Below are positions 16,311 through 23,963 of a stretch of 36,505 bases of DNA, piece by piece. Positions within the stretch are counted from its first letter, which is position 1. Every line of letters starts with the position of its first letter. Location: assembly GCA_002343825.1 (NCBI GenBank), contig DDSL01000087.1, positions 1 to 36,505 of the forward strand, written 5' to 3'. The notes beneath the pieces were generated by a model. That model saw nothing but the letters and a program-made list of their open reading frames with translations. It was not told the DNA's origin and did no database searches. Position numbers and translations under genes: made by a program. The DNA comes from Chthonomonas sp. UBA2391 (GTDB lineage: Bacteria; Armatimonadota; Fimbriimonadia; Fimbriimonadales; Fimbriimonadaceae).

Positions 16311-16847
16311 ATGGCAGTACGACACAAATGCTTCATCAGTTATCATCACGACGACCAGGCCGAGGTGAATGACTTCATCAGGACATTCGCGGATGAAAGG
16401 AACGTGTTCATTGCTCGCGCGGTCGGAGTGATGGCGCAGGACATCATCGACAGCGATGACAAGGACTACATCATGAGACGAATCCGCGAGGATCATCTAA
16501 CGGACTCGACGGTCACCATCGTGCTCATCGGGAAATGTACGAAGCACCGAAAGTATGTGGACTGGGAGATTGCCTCGACTCTACGCAACGATCCAAACAA
16601 CAAGCGTAGCGGGCTAATGGCAATCAACCTCCCTTCAATGGGAACGACTGGGAATCTTCCGGACCGTTTAGACGACAATCGTGTCTATAAGGATGGTGTT
16701 GAGTCTGGATACGCACGGTACTATTCCTATCCCACTCGAAAGGACACTCTAGCGAACTGGATACAGGATGCATTTGACGCTCGAACCACGCGCTCTCACC
16801 TGATTGACAATACGCGGGCACTGCGGAAGAACAACGGGGCTTGCTGA
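16311..16847 (+). CDS. TIR-like (MTH538/DUF1863, ThsB-type) protein
   Basis: 178 residues from the ATG at 16311, 1 bp after the membrane-protein stop; the longer frame from 16251 would run into that gene and was rejected. It begins KCFISYHHDDQAEVNDF, the TIR-like 'FISY.h.D' start. It continues with a helix and DSTVTIVLIGKCTKH, then KYVDWEIASTL, where Glu86 beside a Trp corresponds to the catalytic glutamate position of TIR NADases. This layout is typical of PF08937 (ThsB-type). Known ThsB proteins make a nucleotide signal from NAD on phage infection. That activity here is inferred from family. Confidence 0.82.
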   Translation: MAVRHKCFISYHHDDQAEVNDFIRTFADERNVFIARAVGVMAQDIIDSDDKDYIMRRIREDHLTDSTVTIVLIGKCTKHRKYVDWEIASTLRNDPNNKRSGLMAINLPSMGTTGNLPDRLDDNRVYKDGVESGYARYYSYPTRKDTLANWIQDAFDARTTRSHLIDNTRALRKNNGAC

Positions 16848-16872
16848 CCTTCACTCCGAGAATTCAATCAAT

Positions 16873-16902
16873 GCCTGGTGAGCGCATTGGCGCTCACCAG
16901 GC
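16873..16902. terminator. Perfect 13-bp hairpin after the defence operon
   Basis: GCCTGGTGAGCGC (16873-16885) pairs fully with 16890-16902, loop ATTG. No T-tract follows, so it may be a mRNA-end stabiliser or a weak bidirectional terminator between the operon and the convergent membrane-protein gene. The rest of 16848-17000 holds no gene I can support. Confidence 0.55.
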
Positions 16903-17000
16903 TGTACGCGTGCCGCGTCCTGTTATCTCGAAATATGATGCCTCACATGGCTGTATCAAGTAGCTTCTTCCGCCTCGACTCATTGCTTCAGTTTCAAAGT

Positions 17001-17891
17001 CTAGCCAGATGAATCGCTCGACAAAGGTGGAAGCTTCCCCTCAAGCAACTTTTCGGCGTCCTGTTCAATCGCCATAATGACCTTCTCGAACTCTGCAAAG
17101 TCTCGGAATTCGAGGAGGTCGGAGAGCTCGGGATTTCTTAGCGATTTCGAGAGAAAGGCGGCATCCTTCTTCATCTGCTCATCCTTGAGCACGGTGGCCG
17201 TGTCGGATGCAATCTTCACCATGGCGTCAACGGCCTTCCAGTGGTCCTCTGCATTCGAGAGCAATCGGATGTCCTGCATCCCAACCCGCTCGAATTCTTT
17301 GATCACGTCAAGTTGAGTGGCTTCGGACGTCATCAAGCTAGGCTCCATTTCGAGCCGTTGGAAGTATCGAGTCGTGAACGACGGTGACCACTGGCCAGAG
17401 AGCAGGCTTGCCATCTCCCGACCGGCGAGATCGGACTGGATCAGATACTCGGGAATGCGCAGGTTTGTCGTTGCCTTCTTCGCAAAGCGCTCTAAGGGAC
17501 TCGTGCCAAACCACTCCAAACGCGGAGCGAGCTTGAAGACTAGATAGATGGGAGGTAACAGCATCAGGAGCCCGAGAACATCCAGGAAATCGAGGTGGCT
17601 CATCTGGGAGTTCACCGCGAATAGCCAACCTGCGATGTAGCCCACCAAGGGCGCGAAGACCGCCGAGAGTCCAATCTTCTCGTACGCCGAAGGGTGCACG
17701 GTGCAGAAGTAGTTGCCGTTCTGCTCCTTGATCTCAAAGGTTCCAGGGGCCCTGGTGAGCATCGTGGCCCGCACCGTCAAGAAGATGATTGCGAGAACGG
17801 CGGCTACTCCTGCAACAGCGAACAGGAGCAGATAGAACTGCCAAAGCACGATCAGGAAGAAGAGAAAGATGATGCCGAGAACCCACCACAT
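17001..17891 (-). CDS. Four-TM membrane protein, unknown, paired with the zinc-finger gene
   Basis: 296 residues. Two hydrophobic segments at about 3-43 (IIFLFFLIVLWQFYLLLF; VAAVLAIIFLTV) and two at about 75-125 (FAPLVGYIAGWLFAV; VLGLLMLLPPIYLVF) frame a short loop. A roughly 170-residue acidic, helical cytoplasmic tail follows (HWKAVDAMVKIASDTATVL; FAEFEKVIMAIEQDAEKLL). No known family. It is the second gene after the zinc-finger protein, 11 bp downstream, so the pair is co-transcribed. Whether this is a defence system is unknown. Confidence 0.6.
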   Translation of the reverse strand: MWWVLGIIFLFFLIVLWQFYLLLFAVAGVAAVLAIIFLTVRATMLTRAPGTFEIKEQNGNYFCTVHPSAYEKIGLSAVFAPLVGYIAGWLFAVNSQMSHLDFLDVLGLLMLLPPIYLVFKLAPRLEWFGTSPLERFAKKATTNLRIPEYLIQSDLAGREMASLLSGQWSPSFTTRYFQRLEMEPSLMTSEATQLDVIKEFERVGMQDIRLLSNAEDHWKAVDAMVKIASDTATVLKDEQMKKDAAFLSKSLRNPELSDLLEFRDFAEFEKVIMAIEQDAEKLLEGKLPPLSSDSSG

Positions 17892-17902
17892 GAGCTGCTC
17901 CG

Positions 17903-18700
17903 TTAGTCTTCCTCTCCAGGAGTGGGTGCGTTCTCACGCATGAACTCTTCGTAGCGAGCGTTGTTCTCGGCGATCTGCTTGCTGACACGGTTCCATCCCT
18001 CAGTGCATTCTGGGTTGGCGTGGGCTCGGAGCCTGCGCAATCGCTCCTTCCACTGAAGAGGTTCTCCACAGTAGCTACACTGGAAACGGTGAGTCATAAG
18101 CTCATGCAATTGATCCGTGTAGGTCTTCATGATCTTGGCTCGTTCTACGTCGAAAACCGAATCGGTAATGATGAGCATTCCCTGTGCAAGGCGAAGCGGC
18201 AAGAGGTCATCCTTTACCGTAGTTAGTCGCTCTCGGAGAAGGACGAGCTTTCTCTGTTGTTCTTCCTGGTCTTTTCTCTCATGTTCCATTTGCCTAGACA
18301 GCCTTTCTCGCTCTTCAGCTTCCTCGGCATTCCGATGCTGGACGATGAGTTCCTCGTATTCCCGAAGAGTAACTTGCCCTGAGCTGTTGCAGGTTGAGCA
18401 GTCCCAACTTTGTGTGCCTTTTCCCTCACAAATTTCACAAGTTACTTGGCAAGTGCCACGACAATACTTGCAGATATCGTCGTAAATATAGCCACGCTTG
18501 CAATACCCGCAGGGAATCTTGCCCCGATCACAATATGGGCAGGATTCAGTGCAGATGCCTGTTCCGCGGCAGTCAGGACAGTTTCGAAGCGCAATCACCC
18601 CTTCCGGCGTGACAGCCGTGATCGGAAAGCCACAATTCGGGCACATCGGCGCTAGCTCACTCACTTGATGAGAGCACTCGGGGCATGAAATCAGAGCCAT
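17903..18700 (-). CDS. Multi-zinc-finger protein with DnaJ-type CxxCxG repeats
   Basis: 265 residues. It begins with a zinc ribbon (CPECSHQ ... CPNCGFP), then a DnaJ-like cysteine-rich stretch with CPDCRGTG, CPYCDRGK, CGYCKRG, CKYCRGT, CEICEGKG and CSTCNSSG (about 40-110). A charged coiled coil follows (about 110-175), and a last C-x2-C ... H-x-C module (CSYCGEP ... RAHANPEC) lies at about 211-236. There is no J domain, so it is not a chaperone of the usual kind. It is co-transcribed with the downstream membrane protein. Role unknown; protein or nucleic-acid binding is likely from the fingers. Confidence 0.65.
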   Translation of the reverse strand: MALISCPECSHQVSELAPMCPNCGFPITAVTPEGVIALRNCPDCRGTGICTESCPYCDRGKIPCGYCKRGYIYDDICKYCRGTCQVTCEICEGKGTQSWDCSTCNSSGQVTLREYEELIVQHRNAEEAEERERLSRQMEHERKDQEEQQRKLVLLRERLTTVKDDLLPLRLAQGMLIITDSVFDVERAKIMKTYTDQLHELMTHRFQCSYCGEPLQWKERLRRLRAHANPECTEGWNRVSKQIAENNARYEEFMRENAPTPGEED

Positions 18701-18757
18701 TCTCGAAGTCCTGTTCGAGATTGTACAGGCTATTACGTCGGAACGTGTTCGTTCACC

Positions 18758-18976
18758 TCAGAATCGGGTTCCCGAGCGGGGTAGACCTGATCGTTGTTCC
18801 AGGCCGTGGAGAAACTCATTTAGTTGGGTGGCCGTGATTCGACGAGACCGACCAATCGATACTGATCCAAGCTGCCCGAGGTCGAGCAGTCTGTAGACGT
18901 GAGCGCGGCTGAGGGAAAGCAGCTCCGCTGCCTCCTCAACCGTGTATGCCAGCTTTTGATAGTTGGTCTCGCTCAC
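18758..18976 (-). CDS. Excisionase-like HTH protein
   Basis: 72 residues. The sequence YTVEEAAELLSLSRAHVYRL followed by GSVSIGRSRRITATQLNEFL is the HTH_17/Xis winged-helix pattern (excisionase/MerR-like). Such proteins direct excision by the integrase and may repress it. It is on the same strand as the integrase but separated from it by the ABC-3C genes, which run the opposite way. Confidence 0.75.
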   Translation of the reverse strand: MSETNYQKLAYTVEEAAELLSLSRAHVYRLLDLGQLGSVSIGRSRRITATQLNEFLHGLEQRSGLPRSGTRF

Positions 18977-19108
18977 GGGTTGATGGTGATAGAGCCGCAG
19001 AATTCGGGGAGAGAGTCAAGCCCAGATATTGAGCCGTAGCTCAACCGAGTTGCACAAACGGCGACCAAGATGACGTCTTGCTCTGGCTCGCCTAGGTTGG
19101 ACAGCGAG

Positions 19109-19387
19109 ATGAACCTTACCGATTCGAAGTTCTTGCTGGGGCGTCTGGTTGCAACGAGTAAAGCAGCCTCTCAGCTCTCCCCGGAAGATGTGGCCGTAGC
19201 GATCCGTCGCCACGCTTCGGGAGACTGGGGCGAGGTTTGCGAGGATGATCGAGCTTCTAATGAGGAGGCATTGGTCGAGGGTCTCAGGCTTATGTCGGTC
19301 TACATGAGTTCGAACGGCCTCACTTTCTGGATCATCACCGAATGGGATCGCTCCATCACCACTGTTCTCCTTCCCGAGGATTACTAG
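19109..19387 (+). CDS. Small plasmid-type protein, function unknown
   Basis: 92 residues from the ATG at 19109 (MNLTDSKFLLGRLVAT). It reads as a familiar group of small mobile-element proteins: 'F.LG.LVAT..A...L', then HASGDWGEVCEDDRASNEEAL, then LMSVYMSSNGLTFWIITEW and 'TVLLPEDY'. I recall this group being sometimes misnamed as a restriction subunit; no function is established. It is followed by a strong terminator and stands alone. Upstream in-frame codons to 19070 do not resemble the family. Confidence 0.75.
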   Translation: MNLTDSKFLLGRLVATSKAASQLSPEDVAVAIRRHASGDWGEVCEDDRASNEEALVEGLRLMSVYMSSNGLTFWIITEWDRSITTVLLPEDY

Positions 19388-19392
19388 CTCCA

Positions 19393-19419
19393 GCGACCTC
19401 AGGCGAGGTCGCGTTTTTT
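19393..19419 (+). terminator. Strong intrinsic terminator
   Basis: 8-bp stem GCGACCTC / GAGGTCGC, loop AGGC, then G and six T. It separates the small plasmid-type gene from the ABC-3C leader. Confidence 0.85.
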
Positions 19420-19479
19420 GTGCAATGATTCTTGCCCTGCCTTGCTGAACCTTGCCTTAGCCATGCCATAATCACGTTC

Positions 19480-19588
19480 ATCGGGCGATCAGCTCAGCGG
19501 AGGAGCCAATGTTTCAACCCTAAGGGGTCACAAAACAACATGAAGCCAAACTGGTGGAAGTGATCCTTGCCGAGCATCGAAGCTTCGT
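19480..19588 (+). promoter_or_regulatory. Structured leader with two mini-ORFs before the ABC-3C operon
   Basis: CATAAT at 19467-19472 is a possible -10 element. The following RNA can fold into a closed unit: GATCA (19487-19491) pairs with TGATC (19561-19565). Inside are GCTC/GAGC (19492-19495 / 19503-19506) and ATGTT/AACAT (19509-19513 / 19537-19541) enclosing ACCC-TAAG-GGGT (19517-19528). GGAGGAG precedes a four-codon ORF (ATG at 19509: MFQP). AAGGGG precedes a seven-codon ORF (ATG at 19540: MKPNWWK) with tandem Trp codons. A CGAAGCTTCG palindrome (19578-19587) abuts the GTG start of the first gene. A regulatory role is inferred; no known riboswitch was recognised. Confidence 0.4.
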
Positions 19589-20536
19589 GTGAAACCCCAG
19601 GACAAGCTTTTGAAAGATTACCACCTCTACGAACTTGATCCTGGCACGTTCGAACTCATTGTATTGAAGGTGTCATCAACACTCCTTGGAATCGGAGTCA
19701 CCGGGTTTTCGAGCGGCCCTGACGGTGGCCGTGACGGCAGATTTTCTGGGACTGCCATCGCGTATCCCAGCACGGTTACTCCGTGGAGCGGCACTTGGAT
19801 AATTCAGGCCAAACACACCGAGAGCCCGATTTCAACATGCAGTGACCATAAATTTCTCGCTTCGTTTGAGACCGCCGAAGTACCAAGGATTCGTAGACTG
19901 GTTGCGGCTGGCGAGGCGGAAAATTACATTCTTTTCACAAATCGCAGAAAATCTGGCAACGCTCATGCCAAGCTCGAAACACTCCTTAGGGCTGCCCTGG
20001 GACATGAAAACGTGGGAATAGTCGGAGTCGAAGATATTTCGAGATATCTCGATTCACTGCCAGACATTGTGAAGCAGCACATTCCTTCAAGTCACCGAGG
20101 TCCTTTGTTGTTCTCACCACAGGAACTCGCTGCGTTGATCGTCGCGTTTGCAGATCAAGCCGCACCTTCCCTTACCAACACGGCAACCACAGATTTTACA
20201 TATCTGCCACTCGCTTCAAAGAACTTGCTCAATAACGTTTCCGAAGAGCTCGCCGACTCGATCACTGACGATTCTGAACCCTATTTCGCGAAGATTGAGG
20301 AATTCCTTGCGAAACCTCAGAACGAGGCTCTGCGCCTCAGTTACCAGGCCCTTGCAAACGAACTCAAACAAAAACTCATTGCGGAAGAGGCGACCCAGTT
20401 AGGTTTTGCGACTGCACTTGCCGATATTTACGACGTCGTAACGACACGCCACCCCGATCTCTCGTACAATCGCCGACTCGTCACCGTCTTTCTTCACTAC
20501 ATGTACGCTACTTGCGACATCGGGAGAAAGAGATGA
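19589..20536 (+). CDS. ABC-3C system restriction-endonuclease-like effector component
   Basis: 315 residues with a GTG start. The N-terminal domain (about 10-165) has the Mrr/REase pattern: helix LDPGTFELIVLKV, then GFSSGPDGGRDGRF (Asp45/Asp49), then WIIQAKHTES (QAK at 73-75), and NYILFTNRRKSG. The C-terminal half is helical and fits the shared C-terminal domain of ABC three-component systems. The system is described in comparative work on ABC ATPases as a predicted conflict system, with the REase-like protein as the effector. The gene ends with ATGA overlapping the middle component. Confidence 0.75.
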   Translation: MKPQDKLLKDYHLYELDPGTFELIVLKVSSTLLGIGVTGFSSGPDGGRDGRFSGTAIAYPSTVTPWSGTWIIQAKHTESPISTCSDHKFLASFETAEVPRIRRLVAAGEAENYILFTNRRKSGNAHAKLETLLRAALGHENVGIVGVEDISRYLDSLPDIVKQHIPSSHRGPLLFSPQELAALIVAFADQAAPSLTNTATTDFTYLPLASKNLLNNVSEELADSITDDSEPYFAKIEEFLAKPQNEALRLSYQALANELKQKLIAEEATQLGFATALADIYDVVTTRHPDLSYNRRLVTVFLHYMYATCDIGRKR

Positions 20537-20778
20537 TCTTAGCGGCCAAACACATTGACCTCAACACCTGCACTTTTAACGTGGCGGGGATCATCTTGGA
20601 GCGGTTGCTTACCGATCAAGCGGCAACTATTGATGACTTGATGGGTGTAGTCGAGCGTAATCTAGGACCAGATGCTCGATTCAATGTAGTGCCGGCACTG
20701 ACTTTCCTGTACGCCGCAAGAATGATCAAATACGTTTCAGCGAGTGATGCTGTGTTGTTGGAGGAAGTGTCCGCCTGA
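20533..20778 (+). CDS. ABC-3C system middle component (MC6-like)
   Basis: 81 residues from the ATG at 20533, which overlaps the upstream stop (ATGA) and has GGAGAAAG just before it; the TTG at 20512 was rejected. The sequence 'MILAAKHIDLNTCTFNVAGIIL' (shown as two parts: MILAAKHIDLN, TCTFNVAGIIL) and LTFLYAARMIKYVSASDAV follows the MC6 pattern ('KHi.l..s....g..iL..L', then 'al.fLy.lg.i'). Probably an adaptor between the ATPase and the effector. The stop overlaps the ATPase start (TGATG). Confidence 0.72.
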   Translation: MILAAKHIDLNTCTFNVAGIILERLLTDQAATIDDLMGVVERNLGPDARFNVVPALTFLYAARMIKYVSASDAVLLEEVSA

Positions 20779-22571
20779 TGAGATTTGTGCACTTATATTC
20801 TAACAAGTCAGACGTCTTTGTCCCCATTGTTTTCAATCGCGGGCTCAATGTGATTGTTGGACGAATCACAAAACCCAAGGATTCAGGAAAAGATTCGCAC
20901 AATCTCGGTAAGTCCTTGTTCGCAAAGCTCATCGACTTTTGCCTGCTAAAGGAGATCAATAAGCACCACTTCCTCAAGAAGCACCTTGATCGGTTCAAAG
21001 ATTTTGAGTTTTACTTGGAAATTGAATTGAATTCAGGCAAGTTTCTGACTGTAAGGCGGCCAGTGACCGCTAACACAAAGATTGCTATGTGGCTTGCTGA
21101 TTCTCCGCAAGGCAATCTGTCGGGTCTACCTCTCGATCAATGGCCAATCAAGCCTGCATCGATTACAGCTGCCAAGGAACAACTGAATAACTTGCTTGGC
21201 TTTGACTGCATCGATCATTACGATTATAGAAAAGGTGTCTCATACTTCTTGAGAAGTCAGGACGATTATCGGAATGTTTTTCAACTTGAAAAGTTCTCCG
21301 GTGGTCGTCATTCGGAGTGGAAGCCATTCATGGCGATGCTACTCGGCTACAGCGAGTCTATTGTCCGTAAAAAATATGAGGTCGATGATGCCATAGAAAC
21401 TGAACAGGCATTTGCTGCGAGGTATGCTGCTCAATCTGGCACTCGGGCTGATTCTTTTGACAAGATTCGTGGACTGTTGAATATCAAGCGTCAGGAACTG
21501 TCTCAGCTAGAAGAAGCACTGTCTGCATTCGATATCCACAGGAGGGACTCAGGCCTTAATGAAGAGCTTGTAAGCGATCTGGAGCGTCGCACTTCAGAGA
21601 TTAATGACCGTCTGTATTCGATTGATTATGAATTGTCGGAAATAGAGCATGCCCTTGAAAAGCGTCTTGCTTTTGATTTGGAGAAGCTAAAACGAGTTTT
21701 TGAAGAGGCCCGCTTAGTTCTTCCTACGACGATGCTTCGCCCATATGAGGAGCTGACAGCATTCCATAGGGCCATCACGGAGGACAGGAATAATCGCCTT
21801 AGCCAGCGGCGGGATGAGCTTTCTAAAGAGCGTGTGGGCCTCGAGTCCGATCTGCAAGGAATATCTACGCGGCGAACCGAAATCCTTTCCATTCTTCGGG
21901 AGGAGGACTGGTTCAAGCGTATGAACCACATTCAATCGGATGTGGCGAAAGCGAGCGGGGAAATTTCCCGGCTTGAAGCCCAGCTGGAGACGGTTAATCA
22001 GTTAGAGGAAGTGCGTAAGACAATTGAGTCGCTTGAGGAATCGAAGATCAAGCTGGTCGGGCAATTGAGGGACGAGATCGTGCAAAGCAATCCTACGTTT
22101 GAAGCGATCAGGAAGCGATATAACGAAATCTTTCGAGCAGTGTTTAGCGTTCCGGCGCTACTTTCAGTGAGCCTTAACGGTGAGGGCAACTTGGAGTTTG
22201 AGGCTACTCCGGTGCAAGATGATTCTCTTCTGCTTGCTACAAGTGAGGGTCAAGGGAATACATATAAAAAAGTCTTATGTGCTGCATTTGATCTCGCACT
22301 CCTGGAAACGTATCGAGTCCAAAGTTTCTACAGATTTGTATATCACGACGGCATTTTTGAGAGCCTTGACGACCGGAAGAAACTTAATCTACTGCGTCTT
22401 GTCAGGGAATCATGCAAGAGTTTTGACCTTCAATATATGATGAGCCTGATTGATTCCGATATTCCTCGTAGTCCCACTGGTCGCCGTGTGGAGTTCTTGG
22501 ATAACGAGGTTATATTGGAACTCCATGACGACGGCGATGATGGCAGGTTGTTTAAGATGCCGAAGTTTTGA
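20778..22571 (+). CDS. ABC-3C system ABC ATPase with coiled coil (DUF2326-type)
   Basis: 597 residues. Residues 23-48 (GLNVIVGRITKPKDSGK, then HNLGKSLFAK) are a modified P-loop; DUF2326-type ATPases have this long 'G...(S/D).....H.lGKS' loop. A coiled coil covers about 200-470. Near the C-terminus (about 520-535) HDGIFESLDDRKK carries the Walker B and D-loop positions. The SMC/RecF-like architecture suggests it senses DNA or RNA and switches the REase-like partner. The gene overlaps the integrase end by 20 bp, tail to tail. Its codons look A+T-richer than the chromosome, consistent with transfer. Confidence 0.82.
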   Translation: MRFVHLYSNKSDVFVPIVFNRGLNVIVGRITKPKDSGKDSHNLGKSLFAKLIDFCLLKEINKHHFLKKHLDRFKDFEFYLEIELNSGKFLTVRRPVTANTKIAMWLADSPQGNLSGLPLDQWPIKPASITAAKEQLNNLLGFDCIDHYDYRKGVSYFLRSQDDYRNVFQLEKFSGGRHSEWKPFMAMLLGYSESIVRKKYEVDDAIETEQAFAARYAAQSGTRADSFDKIRGLLNIKRQELSQLEEALSAFDIHRRDSGLNEELVSDLERRTSEINDRLYSIDYELSEIEHALEKRLAFDLEKLKRVFEEARLVLPTTMLRPYEELTAFHRAITEDRNNRLSQRRDELSKERVGLESDLQGISTRRTEILSILREEDWFKRMNHIQSDVAKASGEISRLEAQLETVNQLEEVRKTIESLEESKIKLVGQLRDEIVQSNPTFEAIRKRYNEIFRAVFSVPALLSVSLNGEGNLEFEATPVQDDSLLLATSEGQGNTYKKVLCAAFDLALLETYRVQSFYRFVYHDGIFESLDDRKKLNLLRLVRESCKSFDLQYMMSLIDSDIPRSPTGRRVEFLDNEVILELHDDGDDGRLFKMPKF

Positions 22572-23706
22572 TACAAGTCAGTAGGGCGTCTAGTGCTTTC
22601 CTGAGGAGGGTCTGTGAGAGACTGATTGGCCTTGTATAGTTCACCTCCGTCACTCCGTCAGCTGAGTGCCCGACGTGCTCCTTAAGGGTTGTTGGCGAAA
22701 CCTCGGGACAGAGCTTCTCGATCCAGTTGATGTGCGTGAGACGACAATCGTGCGGGCTCATGTCGTCTGGCAATCCGGCTTCCTTTCGAATCCGTCGCCA
22801 GGTTGCGTATACAAGTGCCTTCATGCGTGGTTTGTTCTCGGTCGCTTGTGGCCACAGCAAGTCATCGTCACCTAGACCCGCGATCAGCGGCTCCAATAGC
22901 CGTTTGAGCGTCTCGCACATCACAGCCGTCCGAACCTTGTCTCCCTTTGGGAGACCAACGGATTGTGAGCTCTTTGCATCGAGCTTCACCGCCCGATCAA
23001 CGAGGATCAGGCCCTCCTCTATCCGCAGTTGACCGCGTGTGAGTGCCATCTGCTCACCAAGCCGCAAGCCTGCGAGGAGGAACACCCCGAGCATGGCGCG
23101 TCGGGAATCATCCAGCTTTTTTGACGCTAGCGCTTTCCTCGCTTGTTCTGGAGATAAAGCAACCGCTTCTCGTCGTTCTGGAGTCGGCATGTCCAGACAG
23201 AACGGATTCGACCAAAAGTGAGGAACCCTTCTATATGGTGTGACCGCCTGGTTGAAAGCACGCACCAACCCCGCCTTGAGAGCAATGCGAGTGTGCTCGC
23301 CGACGCCGTCGTCTTTGAGCTTTTGATAGAACACCCGAACATCTAAGGGGTCAATCTTCGTGAGGGGAACACCTGCCCACCTGGGGGCAGCGTACTTCTT
23401 GTAACGAGAGACCCGGTCTCTCAACGTTTTGGGGTCGAGTGAGTCCTTCCAGTCATTCTCAGCAAGCCACATGAACCATTCACCGAACGTCATCGGCTGA
23501 ACCTTGTGAATCGCGGCAACCTCGTCAGAACGCTTGAGAGAGCGTAGAAAGTCTTTGCCCTCACGCTGAGTCGGAAAGACCCGGGAGATGCGCTTCTTGA
23601 CGCCTGTGGTGTCTTCCAGGACGTATTGGACGCGCCACTTCCCGGCGAGTTTGCCTGTGTTGATCGGTCGGCATGACCCTTCACCGTGATCTGCGCGTGT
23701 TGCCAT
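22552..23706 (-). CDS. int: Tyrosine recombinase (site-specific integrase)
   Basis: 384 residues. N-terminal arm-binding part (about 15-65), core-binding SAM-like domain (about 70-165), catalytic domain (about 185-375). The catalytic set is visible: Arg215 in AGLRLGEQ, His319 and Arg322 in SPHDCRLTH, His347 in EHVGHSADG, and nucleophile Tyr357 in NYTRP. It lies 114 bp from the 3' end of tRNA-Arg(CCT), the usual target of this class. The segment between gene and tRNA holds the repeat cluster described separately. It is complete and probably active. Confidence 0.92.
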   Translation of the reverse strand: MATRADHGEGSCRPINTGKLAGKWRVQYVLEDTTGVKKRISRVFPTQREGKDFLRSLKRSDEVAAIHKVQPMTFGEWFMWLAENDWKDSLDPKTLRDRVSRYKKYAAPRWAGVPLTKIDPLDVRVFYQKLKDDGVGEHTRIALKAGLVRAFNQAVTPYRRVPHFWSNPFCLDMPTPERREAVALSPEQARKALASKKLDDSRRAMLGVFLLAGLRLGEQMALTRGQLRIEEGLILVDRAVKLDAKSSQSVGLPKGDKVRTAVMCETLKRLLEPLIAGLGDDDLLWPQATENKPRMKALVYATWRRIRKEAGLPDDMSPHDCRLTHINWIEKLCPEVSPTTLKEHVGHSADGVTEVNYTRPISLSQTLLRKALDALLTCIKTSAS

Positions 23707-23739
23707 GCACCAGATTCTACACGGGATTACTCTTCAGAG

Positions 23740-23802
23740 TTGAGAGACCTTTTGAGAGACCGAGGGGGTTGGTCTCTCATTTCCCTCTATCAGGTCTCTC
23801 AA
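23740..23802. repeat. TTGAGAGACC repeat cluster, probable integrase arm-type sites
   Basis: TTGAGAGACC occurs at 23740-23749 and 23752-23761 on the plus strand. GGTCTCTCAT lies at 23771-23780 (9 of 10) and GGTCTCTCAA at 23793-23802 (exact) on the other strand. Another exact inverted copy lies in the integrase gene at 23415-23424, beside GAGAGACC at 23406-23413. The spacing (12 and 22 bp) and position between integrase and attachment site match arm-binding sites of tyrosine integrases. A 9-of-10 copy also lies at 123-132. Confidence 0.6.
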
Positions 23803-23819
23803 TTTTAAGTTCAAATGAG

Positions 23820-23895
23820 TGGCGGCCCCGGAGGGACTCGAACCCCCGACGCCCTCCTTAGGACGGAGGCGCTCTATCCACTGAGCTACGAGGCC
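23820..23895 (-). tRNA. tRNA-Arg(CCT), island attachment site
   Basis: Cloverleaf on the minus strand: acceptor GGCCTCG / CGGGGCC, anticodon stem CCTCC / GGAGG with loop GTCCTAA (anticodon CCT), T-loop arm GGGGGTTCGAGTCCCTC, discriminator G, and CCA encoded in the DNA. The 3' end faces the integrase, as in integrations that restore the tRNA gene. A 13-base match to its T-arm at 3550-3562 is judged chance. Confidence 0.95.
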
Positions 23896-23963
23896 GCTCG
23901 GGATGCCTGCAGTTTACCGGACCTCGGAACCCAATCCGGCGCCGGGTAGGTATATCCTACAGC

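Larger units (their letters stand above)
1..23822. mobile_element. Integrated genomic island (ICE/IME or plasmid-like) at tRNA-Arg, left end not in window
   Basis: The stretch carries a tyrosine integrase abutting the 3' end of tRNA-Arg(CCT), an excisionase-like HTH protein, a large serine recombinase, replication-type, ParB-like and ArdC-like proteins, and at least two defence systems. Everything right of the tRNA looks like housekeeping or polysaccharide metabolism. The A+T-richer ABC-3C genes contrast with the G+C-rich chromosome. The right boundary at the tRNA is well supported. I found no convincing second copy of the tRNA 3' end, so the left boundary is unknown and the start given is only the window edge. 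Two different recombinases suggest that more than one element may be nested here. Confidence 0.6.

Noticed and set aside
19540..19563. Classical tryptophan attenuator based on MKPNWWK
   Set aside because: No tryptophan genes downstream and no terminator/antiterminator T-run. Kept only as a mini-ORF observation.
19480..19588. Retron-like msr/msd or known riboswitch in the ABC-3C leader
   Set aside because: No reverse transcriptase gene nearby and no consensus of a riboswitch class I know.
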